This document shows positions 9,780-18,782 of a stretch of 64,000 nt of DNA, one piece after another. This DNA is from Mucilaginibacter saanensis. GTDB taxonomy: Bacteria; Bacteroidota; Bacteroidia; Sphingobacteriales; Sphingobacteriaceae. The position numbers were made by a program, and so were the translations under genes. The DNA is taken from assembly GCF_014200575.1 (NCBI RefSeq), contig NZ_JACHBZ010000002.1, positions 372,001 through 436,000 on the forward strand, written 5' to 3'. The number at the start of each line of letters is the position of its first letter. Positions within the stretch are counted from its first letter, which is position 1. Below the pieces are notes generated by a model. The model was not told the origin of the DNA, ran no database searches, and worked only from the letters and a program-made list of their open reading frames with translations.

Positions 9780-10042
9780 CTATCCTTTGGCTATCAGTGT
9801 TATGGCTTCTTCGCGCGATTTATTTTCCATAGCCATCACAAACTCTATCGGGCCGCCACCTTTACCGCAGCCAAAGCATTGATAAATGTTTTTTTCCGGA
9901 GAAACCATCAATGAGGTAGTTACATCTTTATGAAAAGGACAGCGTCCTTTTAAATTGCGGCGGCTTTCCTGTAATAAAATATATCTGGAAACTATTTTAC
10001 AATATCAGCTTCTACAAAAGAGATTTGTTGGTTTGGTAACAT
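9780..10042 (-). pseudogene. Small CHC2 zinc-finger gene with a one-base frameshift
   Basis: Read on the minus strand from the ATG at 10042, the frame gives MLPNQQISFVEADIVK and then hits a stop. Moving one base over at the A4 run (plus-strand TTTT, 9995-9998) restores IVSRYILLQESRRNLKGRC and continues to a stop at 9780. The restored product has the primase-type CHC2 zinc ligands CPFH and CFGC, followed by GGGPIEFVMAMENKSREEA, as in the N-terminal zinc domain of DnaG. The joined product would be about 87 residues, so this is a stand-alone finger and not a full primase. One missing A explains the break. It may be true decay or a sequencing indel in a homopolymer. Confidence 0.7.
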
Positions 10043-10149
10043 CGATAATAATATAAACTGCCCTGCGGCGGGAGTGCGCGAAAATAGTATTTCAAACAAT
10101 TTCAGGAAACAACAAACGCGAATTGTTGAAAAATAATCTGCCCCGGTGT

Positions 10150-11376
10150 TTATCTTGTCGTTTTCTGTAAATCTGGCGTGAGTGGTGACAAGCGGGCTAC
10201 CTGATCATTTGGAGCCATTGGCAACCACTTATCTACGGTAAAATCATTAAAGATTAGCTCATACGCAATTTTGAGCCATATAATAATACATGGCCAGGCT
10301 TTTAAAGCATAACCTTGCATCCATACCCGCATAAACCTCGGAAAAGCATCTGACGGCCCCAGGCCGGTAATAACCAGCAGTAATACCAAAAGAACAATGT
10401 TTAACGGGGTAAATGGTTTCTTTTGCATCATAATATATATTACGGCCCCGGCGGTTGCAATAACAAAGGTTGGATGTTCAGACCCGGTACTGAAAATAAC
10501 TACCATCAGCAATGCCGAACACAGTACCTGGATCTGGAATTTCAACGATTGATATTGTCTGAGTCTTAACAGCGGGATGCAGAAAATAATGGCGCCCGCA
10601 AGTAAAAACGGCCAGTTAGGTATCTCTGTAGTTTGCAGTAGACGCCGGGTTACACCCATTATACACCAATCCTGCCCGCTGGTTAAACCTTCGTTATGAA
10701 AGTTTTTCAGTGATAAGGCTGTGGCCCAGTCATGATAAGATTGTATTAGAAATGACTGCCCCGAAATTATGGCTGGTAAATAAAAGCAAACTACTGTCCA
10801 TGCCAAAGTAAAGCCAATGAATTTTAATTTGTGCTTTGAAAATACAAAAAATGCCAGCCCCACTATAGGATAAATTTTCATTAATGTACCCATCACAATG
10901 AGCAAGGTTGCCCAATGGTCTTTTTCTTTTTTTACCAGTATGAAACTCAGTATAATTAATGCCGCAATAATGGGGTTAAACTGCATGTAATGAATAGCGT
11001 TTGCAAACTCAATAGCACATAAAAGCAGTATGATCATTTTTACCTTGTTGGTGAACGGTAAAAGGTGAATGGCATATAAAAAAGCTGCTGCATTGATAAA
11101 CTCCCAAAAGAAAAAGCCCCAGGCTTCGGGCATCAGTGACATTGGCGCAATAAAAACAGTAAACAGCGGGCCGTAGATAAAAAGATCTGAATACTCTTTT
11201 GGGTACAGCAGGTATAGGTTAACATGTTCCTTAATATGGAAGTACGATGCCTGGAAAATAATATAATTATTATCAATGTGCCTGAAGTATTTATACTGCC
11301 AGCAATAAACAGCTACAGCTATGTATAATATACAAGTCCATTGGTATCCGGTTAGTTTAAATTTACTGGGTGGCAT
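10150..11376 (-). CDS. GT87-like (DUF2029) polytopic membrane glycosyltransferase
   Basis: The product, about 408 residues from the ATG at 11376 (MPPSKFKLTG), has roughly nine to ten hydrophobic helices. The family pattern includes YLLYPKEYSDLFIYGPLFTVFIAP in the first extracytoplasmic loop and LLIVMGTLMKIYPIVGLAFFV. Members of GT87 use polyprenyl-phosphate sugars to modify lipids or polysaccharides. An in-frame upstream start at 11445 would add 23 residues of no membrane character. The gene is divergent from the GT2 gene that starts at 11568, which could supply the lipid-linked sugar donor. That link is inferred from adjacency. Confidence 0.75.
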   Translation of the reverse strand: MPPSKFKLTGYQWTCILYIAVAVYCWQYKYFRHIDNNYIIFQASYFHIKEHVNLYLLYPKEYSDLFIYGPLFTVFIAPMSLMPEAWGFFFWEFINAAAFLYAIHLLPFTNKVKMIILLLCAIEFANAIHYMQFNPIIAALIILSFILVKKEKDHWATLLIVMGTLMKIYPIVGLAFFVFSKHKLKFIGFTLAWTVVCFYLPAIISGQSFLIQSYHDWATALSLKNFHNEGLTSGQDWCIMGVTRRLLQTTEIPNWPFLLAGAIIFCIPLLRLRQYQSLKFQIQVLCSALLMVVIFSTGSEHPTFVIATAGAVIYIMMQKKPFTPLNIVLLVLLLVITGLGPSDAFPRFMRVWMQGYALKAWPCIIIWLKIAYELIFNDFTVDKWLPMAPNDQVARLSPLTPDLQKTTR

Positions 11377-11567
11377 TTTGTTTGTTAAAAAAGGTAATAG
11401 GTGTAGCGAAGTTGAATGTCGGCACGTAAATAGTTTTGACATCAAATCGTAATATTAGTTTCATTTTTGGCGAAAGTAGGGATTTTACTTGCTAATGCTA
11501 TTGATTTTGTAACAATAAAATTACAATATTGCATCGTTATCACAATACTATTCCTGGCACAAAATCA

Positions 11568-12521
11568 ATGAAGAAAATATCTATCATTATACCCGCTCAT
11601 AATGAGGAGTATAATATAAGCATAATGGTTGGGGAGCTCCAAAAGGTGTTTTCCGGGATCAATTATGACTTTGAATGCATTTTTGTTGACGATGGCAGTA
11701 CCGACAATACCCTAAACGCTATAAAGGTACAAAATGCGCTTTCATCCCATGTTAAGTATGTTGAACTTTCCAGGAATTTTGGTAAAGATCAGGCTTTGCA
11801 GGCCGGCATGGAAGTTGCCGATGGCGAAGCGGTTATTACTATGGATGCCGACCTTCAGCATCCGCCCTCACTAATCATTGAAATGATTAAACATTGGGAA
11901 AATGGTAATGATGTTGTGTATACGCACCGGGAAAAGGCAAATGCACATGCCAAAATTTATCAAAACATATCATCCAGGCTTTTTTATAAAACCATTAACC
12001 TTTTGTCTGATATTAAGATGGAGGATGGCATTGCCGATTATCGTTTGATTGATAAAAAGGTTGTTGCTCAGCTCAGGCAATTTAATGAGTATGACCCGTT
12101 TTTCAGGGGAATGGTAAAATGGGTAGGTTTTAAACAAAAAGCGATTCCCTACAACCCCACCGCCCGTTTATCCGGCGAAACAAGTTATTCGGCTTATAAA
12201 TTATTTAAGCTGGCGCTTAACAGTACCATGTCATTTAGTGTACGCCCGTTGTATGCTGTTACTTTAATAGGTCTTGTTTTTTCTTTGGCTTCGGTATTTT
12301 ACATTCCATATATACTTATCAGCCACTTTTTAGGGTATACGCAGGTTTCTGGTTGGGCATCATTAATTGCTACTATTGCTTTTTTTGGCGGTTTGCAGTT
12401 GTTTGTTTTGGGGATTATTGGTATGTACCTGGGTAAATTGTTTATGCAGGCCAAACAACGGCCTAATTATATTATACGCTCGGCCAGTTATGTTAACGAA
12501 GATGATCTTATTAAGTTTTGA
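11568..12521 (+). CDS. GT2 polyprenyl-phosphate glycosyltransferase (GtrB/DPM1-like)
   Basis: The 317-residue protein starts at MKKISIIIPAHNEE. The N-terminal GT-A domain has nucleotide-binding FVDDGSTDNT and metal-binding MDADLQHPP. QQ/RQ-type residues are replaced by YDPFFRGMVKWVGFKQ in the acceptor region, as in polyprenyl-phosphate glucosyl- or mannosyltransferases. Two C-terminal membrane helices (about 230-255 and 265-290) anchor it. It likely transfers a sugar from a nucleotide donor to a lipid phosphate. Its 3' end overlaps the downstream deacetylase gene, so the two are translationally coupled. An upstream in-frame codon at 11529 is not favoured. Confidence 0.88.
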   Translation: MKKISIIIPAHNEEYNISIMVGELQKVFSGINYDFECIFVDDGSTDNTLNAIKVQNALSSHVKYVELSRNFGKDQALQAGMEVADGEAVITMDADLQHPPSLIIEMIKHWENGNDVVYTHREKANAHAKIYQNISSRLFYKTINLLSDIKMEDGIADYRLIDKKVVAQLRQFNEYDPFFRGMVKWVGFKQKAIPYNPTARLSGETSYSAYKLFKLALNSTMSFSVRPLYAVTLIGLVFSLASVFYIPYILISHFLGYTQVSGWASLIATIAFFGGLQLFVLGIIGMYLGKLFMQAKQRPNYIIRSASYVNEDDLIKF

Positions 12522-13296
12522 TGTTGAAGAGTTTGATCTGCCTACGGAATATGGCAGAGAGCTGCCATTTTCTGAACAATTGTCCATATCAACTGAGGGA
12601 ACTTTAGCTATACTTGATATGCTCCGCGAAACCGGAGTAAAGGCATCTTTTTTTGTTACCGCGCATTATGCAGTAAATCAGCCCGATGTTATCAGCCAGA
12701 TAGTTAACGATGGACATGAACTGGCTTCGCATGGGTATTATCATTCAAGTTTTAGTGACGAGCACTTGCTACAGTCGAAATTAGTATTGGAGAAGCTGTC
12801 GGGTACTACTGTTAAAGGTTTCCGGATGGCCCGGATGATGCCTGTAAATCTCGCTGAATTAAACAGGAGCGGTTATGTCTATAATTCATCTATAAACCCT
12901 ACCTGGGTGCCCGGTCGTTATAATCATTTTGATAAACCGCGGACCTGGTTTTTTGAGCAGGATATCCTACAACTGCCCTCCTCTGTATCGCCATTGATAC
13001 GTTTCCCTTTGTTTTGGTTAAGTTTTCACAATCTGCCTGTTGCCATTTTGAACTGGCTAAGCCTTATAACATACCGGAAAGATAAATACCTTAATATTTA
13101 TTTTCATCCCTGGGAATTTACCAATCTGAAACATGCCGAACTTGGTTTGCCTGCTTATATATCCAGAAACTCCGGCGATGAATTTATCGCACGTATAAAA
13201 AGCTTTATCAGGTTCTCTCAAAAAAAAGGACTTGAATTTGGAACTATCAGTCAGTTTACTGATAGCTATATCTTGAAAAATAAAAGCAGGGTTTAA
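12502..13296 (+). CDS. NodB-type polysaccharide deacetylase family protein
   Basis: This protein of about 264 residues opens MILLSFDVEEFDLP, which carries the metal-binding Asp pair of NodB motif 1. Motif 2 is HELASHGYYHS with two His ligands, and motif 3 is FRMARMMPVN. The family removes N- or O-acetyl groups from sugars and here resembles the short intracellular members found in polysaccharide clusters. The start lies inside the preceding GT2 gene (20-base overlap; an ATG at 12490 would give four more residues). It probably acts on the same glycan as GT2. No signal peptide is visible. Confidence 0.85.
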   Translation: MILLSFDVEEFDLPTEYGRELPFSEQLSISTEGTLAILDMLRETGVKASFFVTAHYAVNQPDVISQIVNDGHELASHGYYHSSFSDEHLLQSKLVLEKLSGTTVKGFRMARMMPVNLAELNRSGYVYNSSINPTWVPGRYNHFDKPRTWFFEQDILQLPSSVSPLIRFPLFWLSFHNLPVAILNWLSLITYRKDKYLNIYFHPWEFTNLKHAELGLPAYISRNSGDEFIARIKSFIRFSQKKGLEFGTISQFTDSYILKNKSRV

Positions 13297-13338
13297 CTCG
13301 CATCCAAATACTTTTACCGGTCATATACTTGTTAACTG

Positions 13339-13486
13339 CTAAAATAATGTGGCATAGGCATTCTCTTTTGGTTTACCAATCCTACCCACTGGTATTTGTG
13401 TGGCATATTGCTGAAATGTGGCTTGTTTAGCTTCATCAGTCAGGAAATTCCACCATGGAGTATCAAGTGTACCCGGATATATCTCA
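13339..13486 (-). pseudogene. C-terminal remnant of a short-chain dehydrogenase/reductase
   Basis: On the minus strand this stretch reads YPGTLDTPWWNFL, then ATQIPVGRIGKPKENAYATLF and a stop. This matches the region after the catalytic Tyr/Lys of SDR enzymes (PGT/PGxxxTP, then GRxGxPxEIA). The NAD-binding Rossmann half and the catalytic tetrad are absent upstream. The usual terminal segment (YxTGxxxxVDGG) is missing downstream because of the stop right after TLF. The open frame runs upstream into the end of the sensor kinase gene with no SDR similarity. It is best read as a truncated relic, not a working gene. Confidence 0.7.
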
Positions 13487-13516
13487 TTGCTACTTATGTA
13501 GTTGATTTTTAGATTC

Positions 13517-15904
13517 TTATTTTTGTTCTCTTTTAGAAAGATAAGAAAATACTTTCCGGTATAGTTCATCGGGCAAAAATGGTTTTACCAGGATATCGTT
13601 AATTCCGGTGCCGATAAGCTGATCTTCTGCTTCGGATGGGAGGGTGGCGGTAAGGGCGATAATAGGAATATCAATTCCATTCTCCCGCATTCTGCGGGCC
13701 GATTCATAACCATCCATAACGGGCATGTGCAAATCCATTAAAACAAGCTCGTGAAGTTCGGGTTGAAGCAGATCTAATGCTTGCTGACCATTTTCGGCCA
13801 CATTTACAATGGCGCCCCAGCGTTTCAGAAAAGTTTCTGCCACCATAACATTCATAGGGTTGTCGTCAACCAGTAATATATGTTTCCCGCTAAATGATTT
13901 GGGGTCGGCAGGGCGTTGTCGGCCAGATAACACAGGCTTAATCACCGGGCCACCCTTGGGAAAATGCTGTATAAAATAAAAAGTGGAGCCACTCCCTGCA
14001 TCGCTGACCAGCCGCAGTTCGGATTGTTGTAGCTCAAGAATACGTTTACTGATGGCCAATCCCAAACCTGTTCCGCCAAACCCTCTGGAGGTGGAGGAGT
14101 CGGCCTGGGTAAAACGTTCAAATATCAGGTTCTGCTTTTCTTTTGATATACCGATACCGGTATCTCTTACACGGATAGCCAAAGTTAAAAACTCGTCAGT
14201 TTGTGCCTGCACATGGATACTGACAAACACGCCGCCTGTAGTGGTAAATTTAATAGCATTGTGCACCAGGTTGGTAATTACCTGTGATGTGCGGGTAGGA
14301 TCGCCAAACACCATGTGCTTTAAGGCATCATCTGTTTCTAAACTGAGTGTGATCCCTTTGTCGGTTGCTGCGTTTTGCAGGCTGGTAACCACGTTACCTG
14401 CTACAGCGGCAATATTCATCTCAATATGCTCAAAGGTGATCATACCTTCTTCTATCTTACTATAATCCAGTATGTCATTAACAATATTGAGCAGGTTATT
14501 GGCCGAGAAGATCATCACGTTCAATTGTTCAAGCTGGTCTTCCCGCGGATCATTTTTTAGTAGCAAATGGCTCATCCCAACTACAGAGTTTAATGGCGTT
14601 CTGATCTCGTGACTCATGGTGCTCAAAAACTCCGCCTTCGCATTTAAGCCCTGTGCCGCCTGTTCACCTGCTTTTTTCAACACAAATGATACGCGTCTGG
14701 ATAGCACAAGCGATTGAAGAAAGAAAAAGCACACGTAACCGCAAAATGTAAAAATCTGCAATTGCGGCAAAACGCCCCAATAGTGTAAAAGTGAAATGGC
14801 AAAAACAAACATTAAAGCAAAACCACTGGCCAGCGCATAGCCTGATCCTTCCCTTTTTCGGCGGTAGGCTATAATATATAAGTAGGGGATATAAACCAGG
14901 CAAAAAACAGCAACCAAAAGAAAAGGATTGATCAGCATGGTAAAATAACTGGGCGGCAATAATAACGTGGCCAGGATAAATAGGGCACAGAGGCCACCAA
15001 CGGTAAAAACAATCACGGAGTGTTGATCTTCAGGATACAAATAGCGGCTGTAAAAGCCAAACAAGCCAATGCCAGCAAACAAGCTGATATATTCCATACG
15101 GACGGCTAAGTACCAGTTCAGCTGCGGAATTAGGGTGTGCAGTATATAATTATCGGTACCAATCATCCTGTAGCTGTAGACCATAGCATAAAGGGCGAAC
15201 AGAAGGATGGCTTTATCCCGGTTACCAAAAAGATAAAGCCCCAGAAAAAATAAACCACCCATCAGCAAGCAGCCGGTCAGTAGCAGATCTATAGCAACTG
15301 CGCGCTCCCGGTTAAGTTCAACCATGCTTTTTTGACCAATAATGATAGTCCTGCTTACACCTCCTTTGCTGTGTACAAAATTAGCAACCTGCCATACTAT
15401 CCAGAGCGAATCTGTACCTGTGGGCACATCAAAAGCGCGGTATTCCCAATGCGGTACAAAACCATGTTCAGTAGTACTAACCTGCCCGTTTTCTGCAGCT
15501 ATTTGTCCGTTAACAAATAAACGGTAAGCGCTGTAAACATCAGGTACACTTATTCTTAAAGGGGGCGTATGTTTGGGTAATAGCACCGTAAGCCTGTAAG
15601 TAGCGTAACCAAAAGCAGGTAACTTTTGGCCTGCCTGCTGTTCATTACTCCATAGTTCAGGAAAATTTACAAGAATGCCATTGCCGGGAGCCGGAGCACC
15701 GGGGCTAATTAATTCATGCCAGTTAAACAACCATTCCCCCCGCAGATCTATCAGGTTGTTGAAGTTTTGATTGCGCAGATTTATTACAGCTCCACGGGCT
15801 ACGGGCGTGTCATGACTGGGGGCAGAAGCCCCGAAAATAGCGCAGTGAAAAAATAATAACAACAATATAAGCCAGTTGCGTGGGCCCAGGAAAAACATAT
15901 TCAA
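13517..15904 (-). CDS. Hybrid sensor histidine kinase/response regulator with 7TM-DISM input
   Basis: The 795-residue protein has a signal-anchor region and then an extracellular beta-sandwich-like region (about 30-195, GEWLFNW, FGYATYRLTV). Seven membrane helices (about 203-400) of the 7TMR-DISM type follow. HisKA carries His432 in STMSHEIRTPLN, HATPase_c carries NLVHNAIKF, DTGIGI and GGTGLGLAI, and a C-terminal receiver carries Asp724 in LVLMDLHMP. No HPt or DNA-binding domain is present, so it must pass phosphate to a separate partner. The extracellular module suggests a small carbohydrate or cell-wall ligand, but none is indicated. It precedes the SDR remnant and follows a LytTR/LytS pair on the same strand. 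Confidence 0.92.
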   Translation of the reverse strand: MNMFFLGPRNWLILLLLFFHCAIFGASAPSHDTPVARGAVINLRNQNFNNLIDLRGEWLFNWHELISPGAPAPGNGILVNFPELWSNEQQAGQKLPAFGYATYRLTVLLPKHTPPLRISVPDVYSAYRLFVNGQIAAENGQVSTTEHGFVPHWEYRAFDVPTGTDSLWIVWQVANFVHSKGGVSRTIIIGQKSMVELNRERAVAIDLLLTGCLLMGGLFFLGLYLFGNRDKAILLFALYAMVYSYRMIGTDNYILHTLIPQLNWYLAVRMEYISLFAGIGLFGFYSRYLYPEDQHSVIVFTVGGLCALFILATLLLPPSYFTMLINPFLLVAVFCLVYIPYLYIIAYRRKREGSGYALASGFALMFVFAISLLHYWGVLPQLQIFTFCGYVCFFFLQSLVLSRRVSFVLKKAGEQAAQGLNAKAEFLSTMSHEIRTPLNSVVGMSHLLLKNDPREDQLEQLNVMIFSANNLLNIVNDILDYSKIEEGMITFEHIEMNIAAVAGNVVTSLQNAATDKGITLSLETDDALKHMVFGDPTRTSQVITNLVHNAIKFTTTGGVFVSIHVQAQTDEFLTLAIRVRDTGIGISKEKQNLIFERFTQADSSTSRGFGGTGLGLAISKRILELQQSELRLVSDAGSGSTFYFIQHFPKGGPVIKPVLSGRQRPADPKSFSGKHILLVDDNPMNVMVAETFLKRWGAIVNVAENGQQALDLLQPELHELVLMDLHMPVMDGYESARRMRENGIDIPIIALTATLPSEAEDQLIGTGINDILVKPFLPDELYRKVFSYLSKREQK

Positions 15905-15921
15905 ATTAAAAAGTTTTAAAC

Positions 15922-15959
15922 GAAAATCGCTGATAAAAGTTATTTAAACAGCGATTTTC
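15922..15959 (-). terminator. Hairpin between LytTR regulator and hybrid kinase
   Basis: Eleven-base inverted repeats (15922-15932, GAAAATCGCTG, and 15949-15959) flank a 16-base AT-rich spacer. On the minus strand it follows the LytTR gene stop by about 110 bases and is followed by T-rich sequence, as expected for termination. It also lies only 17 bases upstream of the hybrid kinase start, so an attenuator or operator role is possible. Confidence 0.5.
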
Positions 15960-16070
15960 ATTTTTATATTGTTGTTTTTATTCCCGATAAGAAGTTTAAT
16001 GATAGTATTGGTTATATATAACACAATAGATATGCAGCAACTTATGCGCGAATGAAACAGTGAGTAATGC

Positions 16071-16832
16071 CTACCTGTTTTCAAGCCAGTTCAGGAATAG
16101 GGGGGATTTTTCTTTATTAATGAGTAGTTTATCAGGGGTTGGGATAATCAGTTTTACAAATAGTTTACGCATAAAATAATGTTCTACCTCTTTTACAGCG
16201 CTAAAATTGATCAGATACTGCCTGTTTAGCCTGAAAAATTGTAATGGTGATACCAGGCTGGTGATCTGATCAAGTGATTGGTTAAGGGCGTATTCCTGCT
16301 GGTCAAAACACATGATCGAAGTTGAATCATTACGGATATAAAAGAACGCGATAGTTTCAGTTGATACCGTGGTGTACTTATTATTTTTAAATACAAGGAA
16401 ACTCTTTTTGCCGGCAGGAGCGGCAATCTGAGATAATAAATTACTAAAATCGGGTACTGTGCTCTGTTGAAAAAAGTTTCTTAGCTCGTCCACTTTCTTA
16501 AAGGCATCAGCTATATCAATTTTTGAAAAGGGTTTAAGTACATAATCTACGCTGTTAGCTTTAAATGCTTCTAATGAATATTCATCAAATGCAGTACAAA
16601 ATACAATAGGGCACAAAATTTTAACCGACTTGAAAATTTCAAAGCATAAACCATCCGAAAGCTGGATGTCCATAAATATAAGGTCGGGGTGCTTGTTTTC
16701 AGAAAGGTACCGTAATGAACTTTCAATACTCTGTAGCTGGGCCACTACTTTAGCTTGGGGCCTCACCTCTGATATGATATTTTCAAGCGACCGGGCTGCT
16801 TTTAATTCGTCTTCAATGATGATAATGTTCAT
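16071..16832 (-). CDS. LytTR response regulator (LytR/AlgR family)
   Basis: The 253-residue protein has a receiver domain (IIIIEDE acid pocket, phospho-acceptor Asp55 in LIFMDIQLSDG, Lys in YVLKPFSK). A C-terminal LytTR DNA-binding domain (about 150-250) carries the features FFYIRND and FRLNRQYLIN. Its start overlaps the end of the LytS-type kinase by 20 bases, so the two form a cognate pair. Such pairs in Bacteroidota control cell-surface or transport genes. No target can be named from this window. Confidence 0.93.
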   Translation of the reverse strand: MNIIIIEDELKAARSLENIISEVRPQAKVVAQLQSIESSLRYLSENKHPDLIFMDIQLSDGLCFEIFKSVKILCPIVFCTAFDEYSLEAFKANSVDYVLKPFSKIDIADAFKKVDELRNFFQQSTVPDFSNLLSQIAAPAGKKSFLVFKNNKYTTVSTETIAFFYIRNDSTSIMCFDQQEYALNQSLDQITSLVSPLQFFRLNRQYLINFSAVKEVEHYFMRKLFVKLIIPTPDKLLINKEKSPLFLNWLENR

Positions 16833-17832
16833 GTATTAACGGGAGTTTTATTTTGAATGTATTATCGGTTTTTATAATCTCTATATGCTTCTCCAACAAG
16901 TGGCTGTAACGCAGGTTAATATTGCTGAGGCCAACACCTAATGATGATTCATCGCTTCTTTTTAATTGCAACGGGTTTTCAATAACCAGGCTATCGTTTT
17001 CATCATAAATCTTAATATGCAGTGGATGCTCCAGCGATACAATGTTATGTTTGATACAGTTTTCTATCAGTAATTGCAAGGTAAACGGCGGAATTAGCGT
17101 CCCCATATATTTTTCATTAATAGTATTGGTAAACGTAAAGCCGTCTTCAAACCTCGCTTTTAATAAAAAGTTATAAGCCTCTACAATCTCCATTTCTTCT
17201 GATAAATGAATCAGATCTAATTTGCGGCTTTCCAGCGTAAAGCGGTAAAAATTTGAAAGCTTCAAAATAAAATCTACCGTATTTTTATCATCAGTTTCTA
17301 CCATTGCCTTAAGTGTATTAAGGCTATTGAACAGAAAATGAGGGTTAACCTGCTGTTTAAGTAATTCATATTGTGCCCCCAGATTGTCGGCCTTGGTGCG
17401 TTCCAGCTCTATATTAACCTGTTGGTTTCTGTAATTCTGATACAACAAGTGCAGGAACATATAAAAAACCAAATTGATCAAAATGCCCCGTACTTCAACC
17501 ATGAGCATTACCGGGCCAAAGTTGATGTGAGATAATATTAATTGCTGAATGGAGGCTAAAGCCAGCATAACGGCTATCCCCAAAAGCAAGCTGCTCAGCA
17601 GGCGAAAGTAGGAGAAACTGCTGTTACCCTGTTTGTTATAATGACCAGGCAGTGTATATATGTTATAATACCATACAAATAAGGCAAATAAAAAGGTAAT
17701 GGAAGAGTTCACCGCAGCTTCTGCCGGATTAAAATGACGCTCTGCAATTTGGGGAACGGAAGATAGCAACCCCAGGAAAATTGAACTGATCCATATGATT
17801 CCGGGAGAAATTCTAAATTTTGTATTTTTCAT
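16813..17832 (-). CDS. LytS/YehU-type sensor histidine kinase
   Basis: The 339-residue protein has about four hydrophobic helices in the first 135 residues, a short coiled linker and a His_kinase (PF06580) domain. The phospho-acceptor is His165 in QQVNPHFLFNSLNTL. The ATPase part shows LIENCIKHN and GVGLSNINLRY. This class pairs with LytTR regulators, and the regulator gene overlaps its 3' end. There is no extracytoplasmic sensor domain, so input is probably through the membrane segments. Confidence 0.92.
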   Translation of the reverse strand: MKNTKFRISPGIIWISSIFLGLLSSVPQIAERHFNPAEAAVNSSITFLFALFVWYYNIYTLPGHYNKQGNSSFSYFRLLSSLLLGIAVMLALASIQQLILSHINFGPVMLMVEVRGILINLVFYMFLHLLYQNYRNQQVNIELERTKADNLGAQYELLKQQVNPHFLFNSLNTLKAMVETDDKNTVDFILKLSNFYRFTLESRKLDLIHLSEEMEIVEAYNFLLKARFEDGFTFTNTINEKYMGTLIPPFTLQLLIENCIKHNIVSLEHPLHIKIYDENDSLVIENPLQLKRSDESSLGVGLSNINLRYSHLLEKHIEIIKTDNTFKIKLPLIHEHYHH

Positions 17833-17997
17833 TTAATGATGAATTGGTTTTATAAAAACCGAGATTGCCTTTGAGCAAATATAAGCCCTGTTATTAATTT
17901 TTGAAGGGAGCTTATCAATTGTTTTAATTATCCGGAAAAAAGATAAGCAGGTAGATGGCTCGGCGCTTTGGCATGAGGATGGTATTTATAAAAATAA

Positions 17998-18022
17998 GCC
18001 CGCCTACTTAGTACAGACGGGC
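17998..18022 (-). terminator. Rho-independent terminator of ohr
   Basis: On the minus strand, GCCCGTCT and AGGCGGGC (with one G-U wobble) pair around a 9-base loop and are followed by TTATTTTTAT. The hairpin starts 21 bases after the ohr stop codon. Confidence 0.75.
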
Positions 18023-18043
18023 CATCTTTATATAAATACCAAC

Positions 18044-18523
18044 TTACACCAGGTTAATTAAAACGTTGATATTGCCCCTTGTTAGTTTAGAGTACGGACA
18101 GGTTTGATGTGCGGCCTCAACCAAGGCACGGGCCACATCATTTGGCAAACCTGGCAGGCTTACATTAAGGCGGGCCTGTAAAAAGTAAGCACCGGCGGTG
18201 TTGCTCAAATCAACTTCGGTATCTACTGCAAGGCTGGCAGGCAGCGTTACTTTCATTTTAGCAGCAGCAAGCCCCATGGCGCCAATGAAACAAGCCGACC
18301 AGCCAGCTGCAAACAATTGCTCCGGATTGGTACCGCCGCCGGCGGTGCCTGGAGATGAAAGTTTAATATCAAGGCGACCATCAGTACTTTGTGCGGCGCC
18401 GTCGCGGCCGCCTGTGGTATGTACTTTACCTGTATAAAGTACTTTTTCTGGTTGGCCGTTATTAATTTCTTCTACTATTTTTATCGCATTCATTGTTGAA
18501 TTTCCGATGATGTTATTTTCCAT
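18044..18523 (-). CDS. ohr: Organic hydroperoxide resistance protein Ohr
   Basis: Ohr is a cytoplasmic thiol peroxidase that reduces organic hydroperoxides. The 159-residue sequence has the OsmC/Ohr fold. The two reactive cysteines are Cys78 (GWSACFIGA) and Cys142 (HQTCPYSK), and the catalytic Arg lies in the GGRDG segment. TNPEQLFAAG is characteristic of Ohr rather than OsmC. The start may be at 18523 or ten codons later at MNAIKIVEEI. The gene has its own terminator. No OhrR-type MarR regulator is seen nearby. Confidence 0.93.
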   Translation of the reverse strand: MENNIIGNSTMNAIKIVEEINNGQPEKVLYTGKVHTTGGRDGAAQSTDGRLDIKLSSPGTAGGGTNPEQLFAAGWSACFIGAMGLAAAKMKVTLPASLAVDTEVDLSNTAGAYFLQARLNVSLPGLPNDVARALVEAAHQTCPYSKLTRGNINVLINLV

Positions 18524-18782
18524 TTTCTTTAAGTTTTTTGTTATTGTTTACTCAAAAGTATGCTTACATCGGTTTAAGCCCAATCACCAACTATGTCAAA
18601 CAGACAACGCTGGTGTTGAATTAGTCATTTTGAAACCTGAATTAGAATGATACTTTAGGTAAACAAGAAAATAACCTTTCGAGAGTGTTATAGTTTAGAT
18701 GGGGGCAGCCTTGACAGGTCTGGTTACTGTTATTCAGGAAAGAACAGGTTGGGGTTTGTTAAAAGAAGGCGCGGTAATTAGT

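Noticed and set aside
13983-14465. A 160-residue frame on the plus strand
   Set aside because: It lies antisense to the HisKA/HATPase part of the hybrid kinase and has no recognisable domain.
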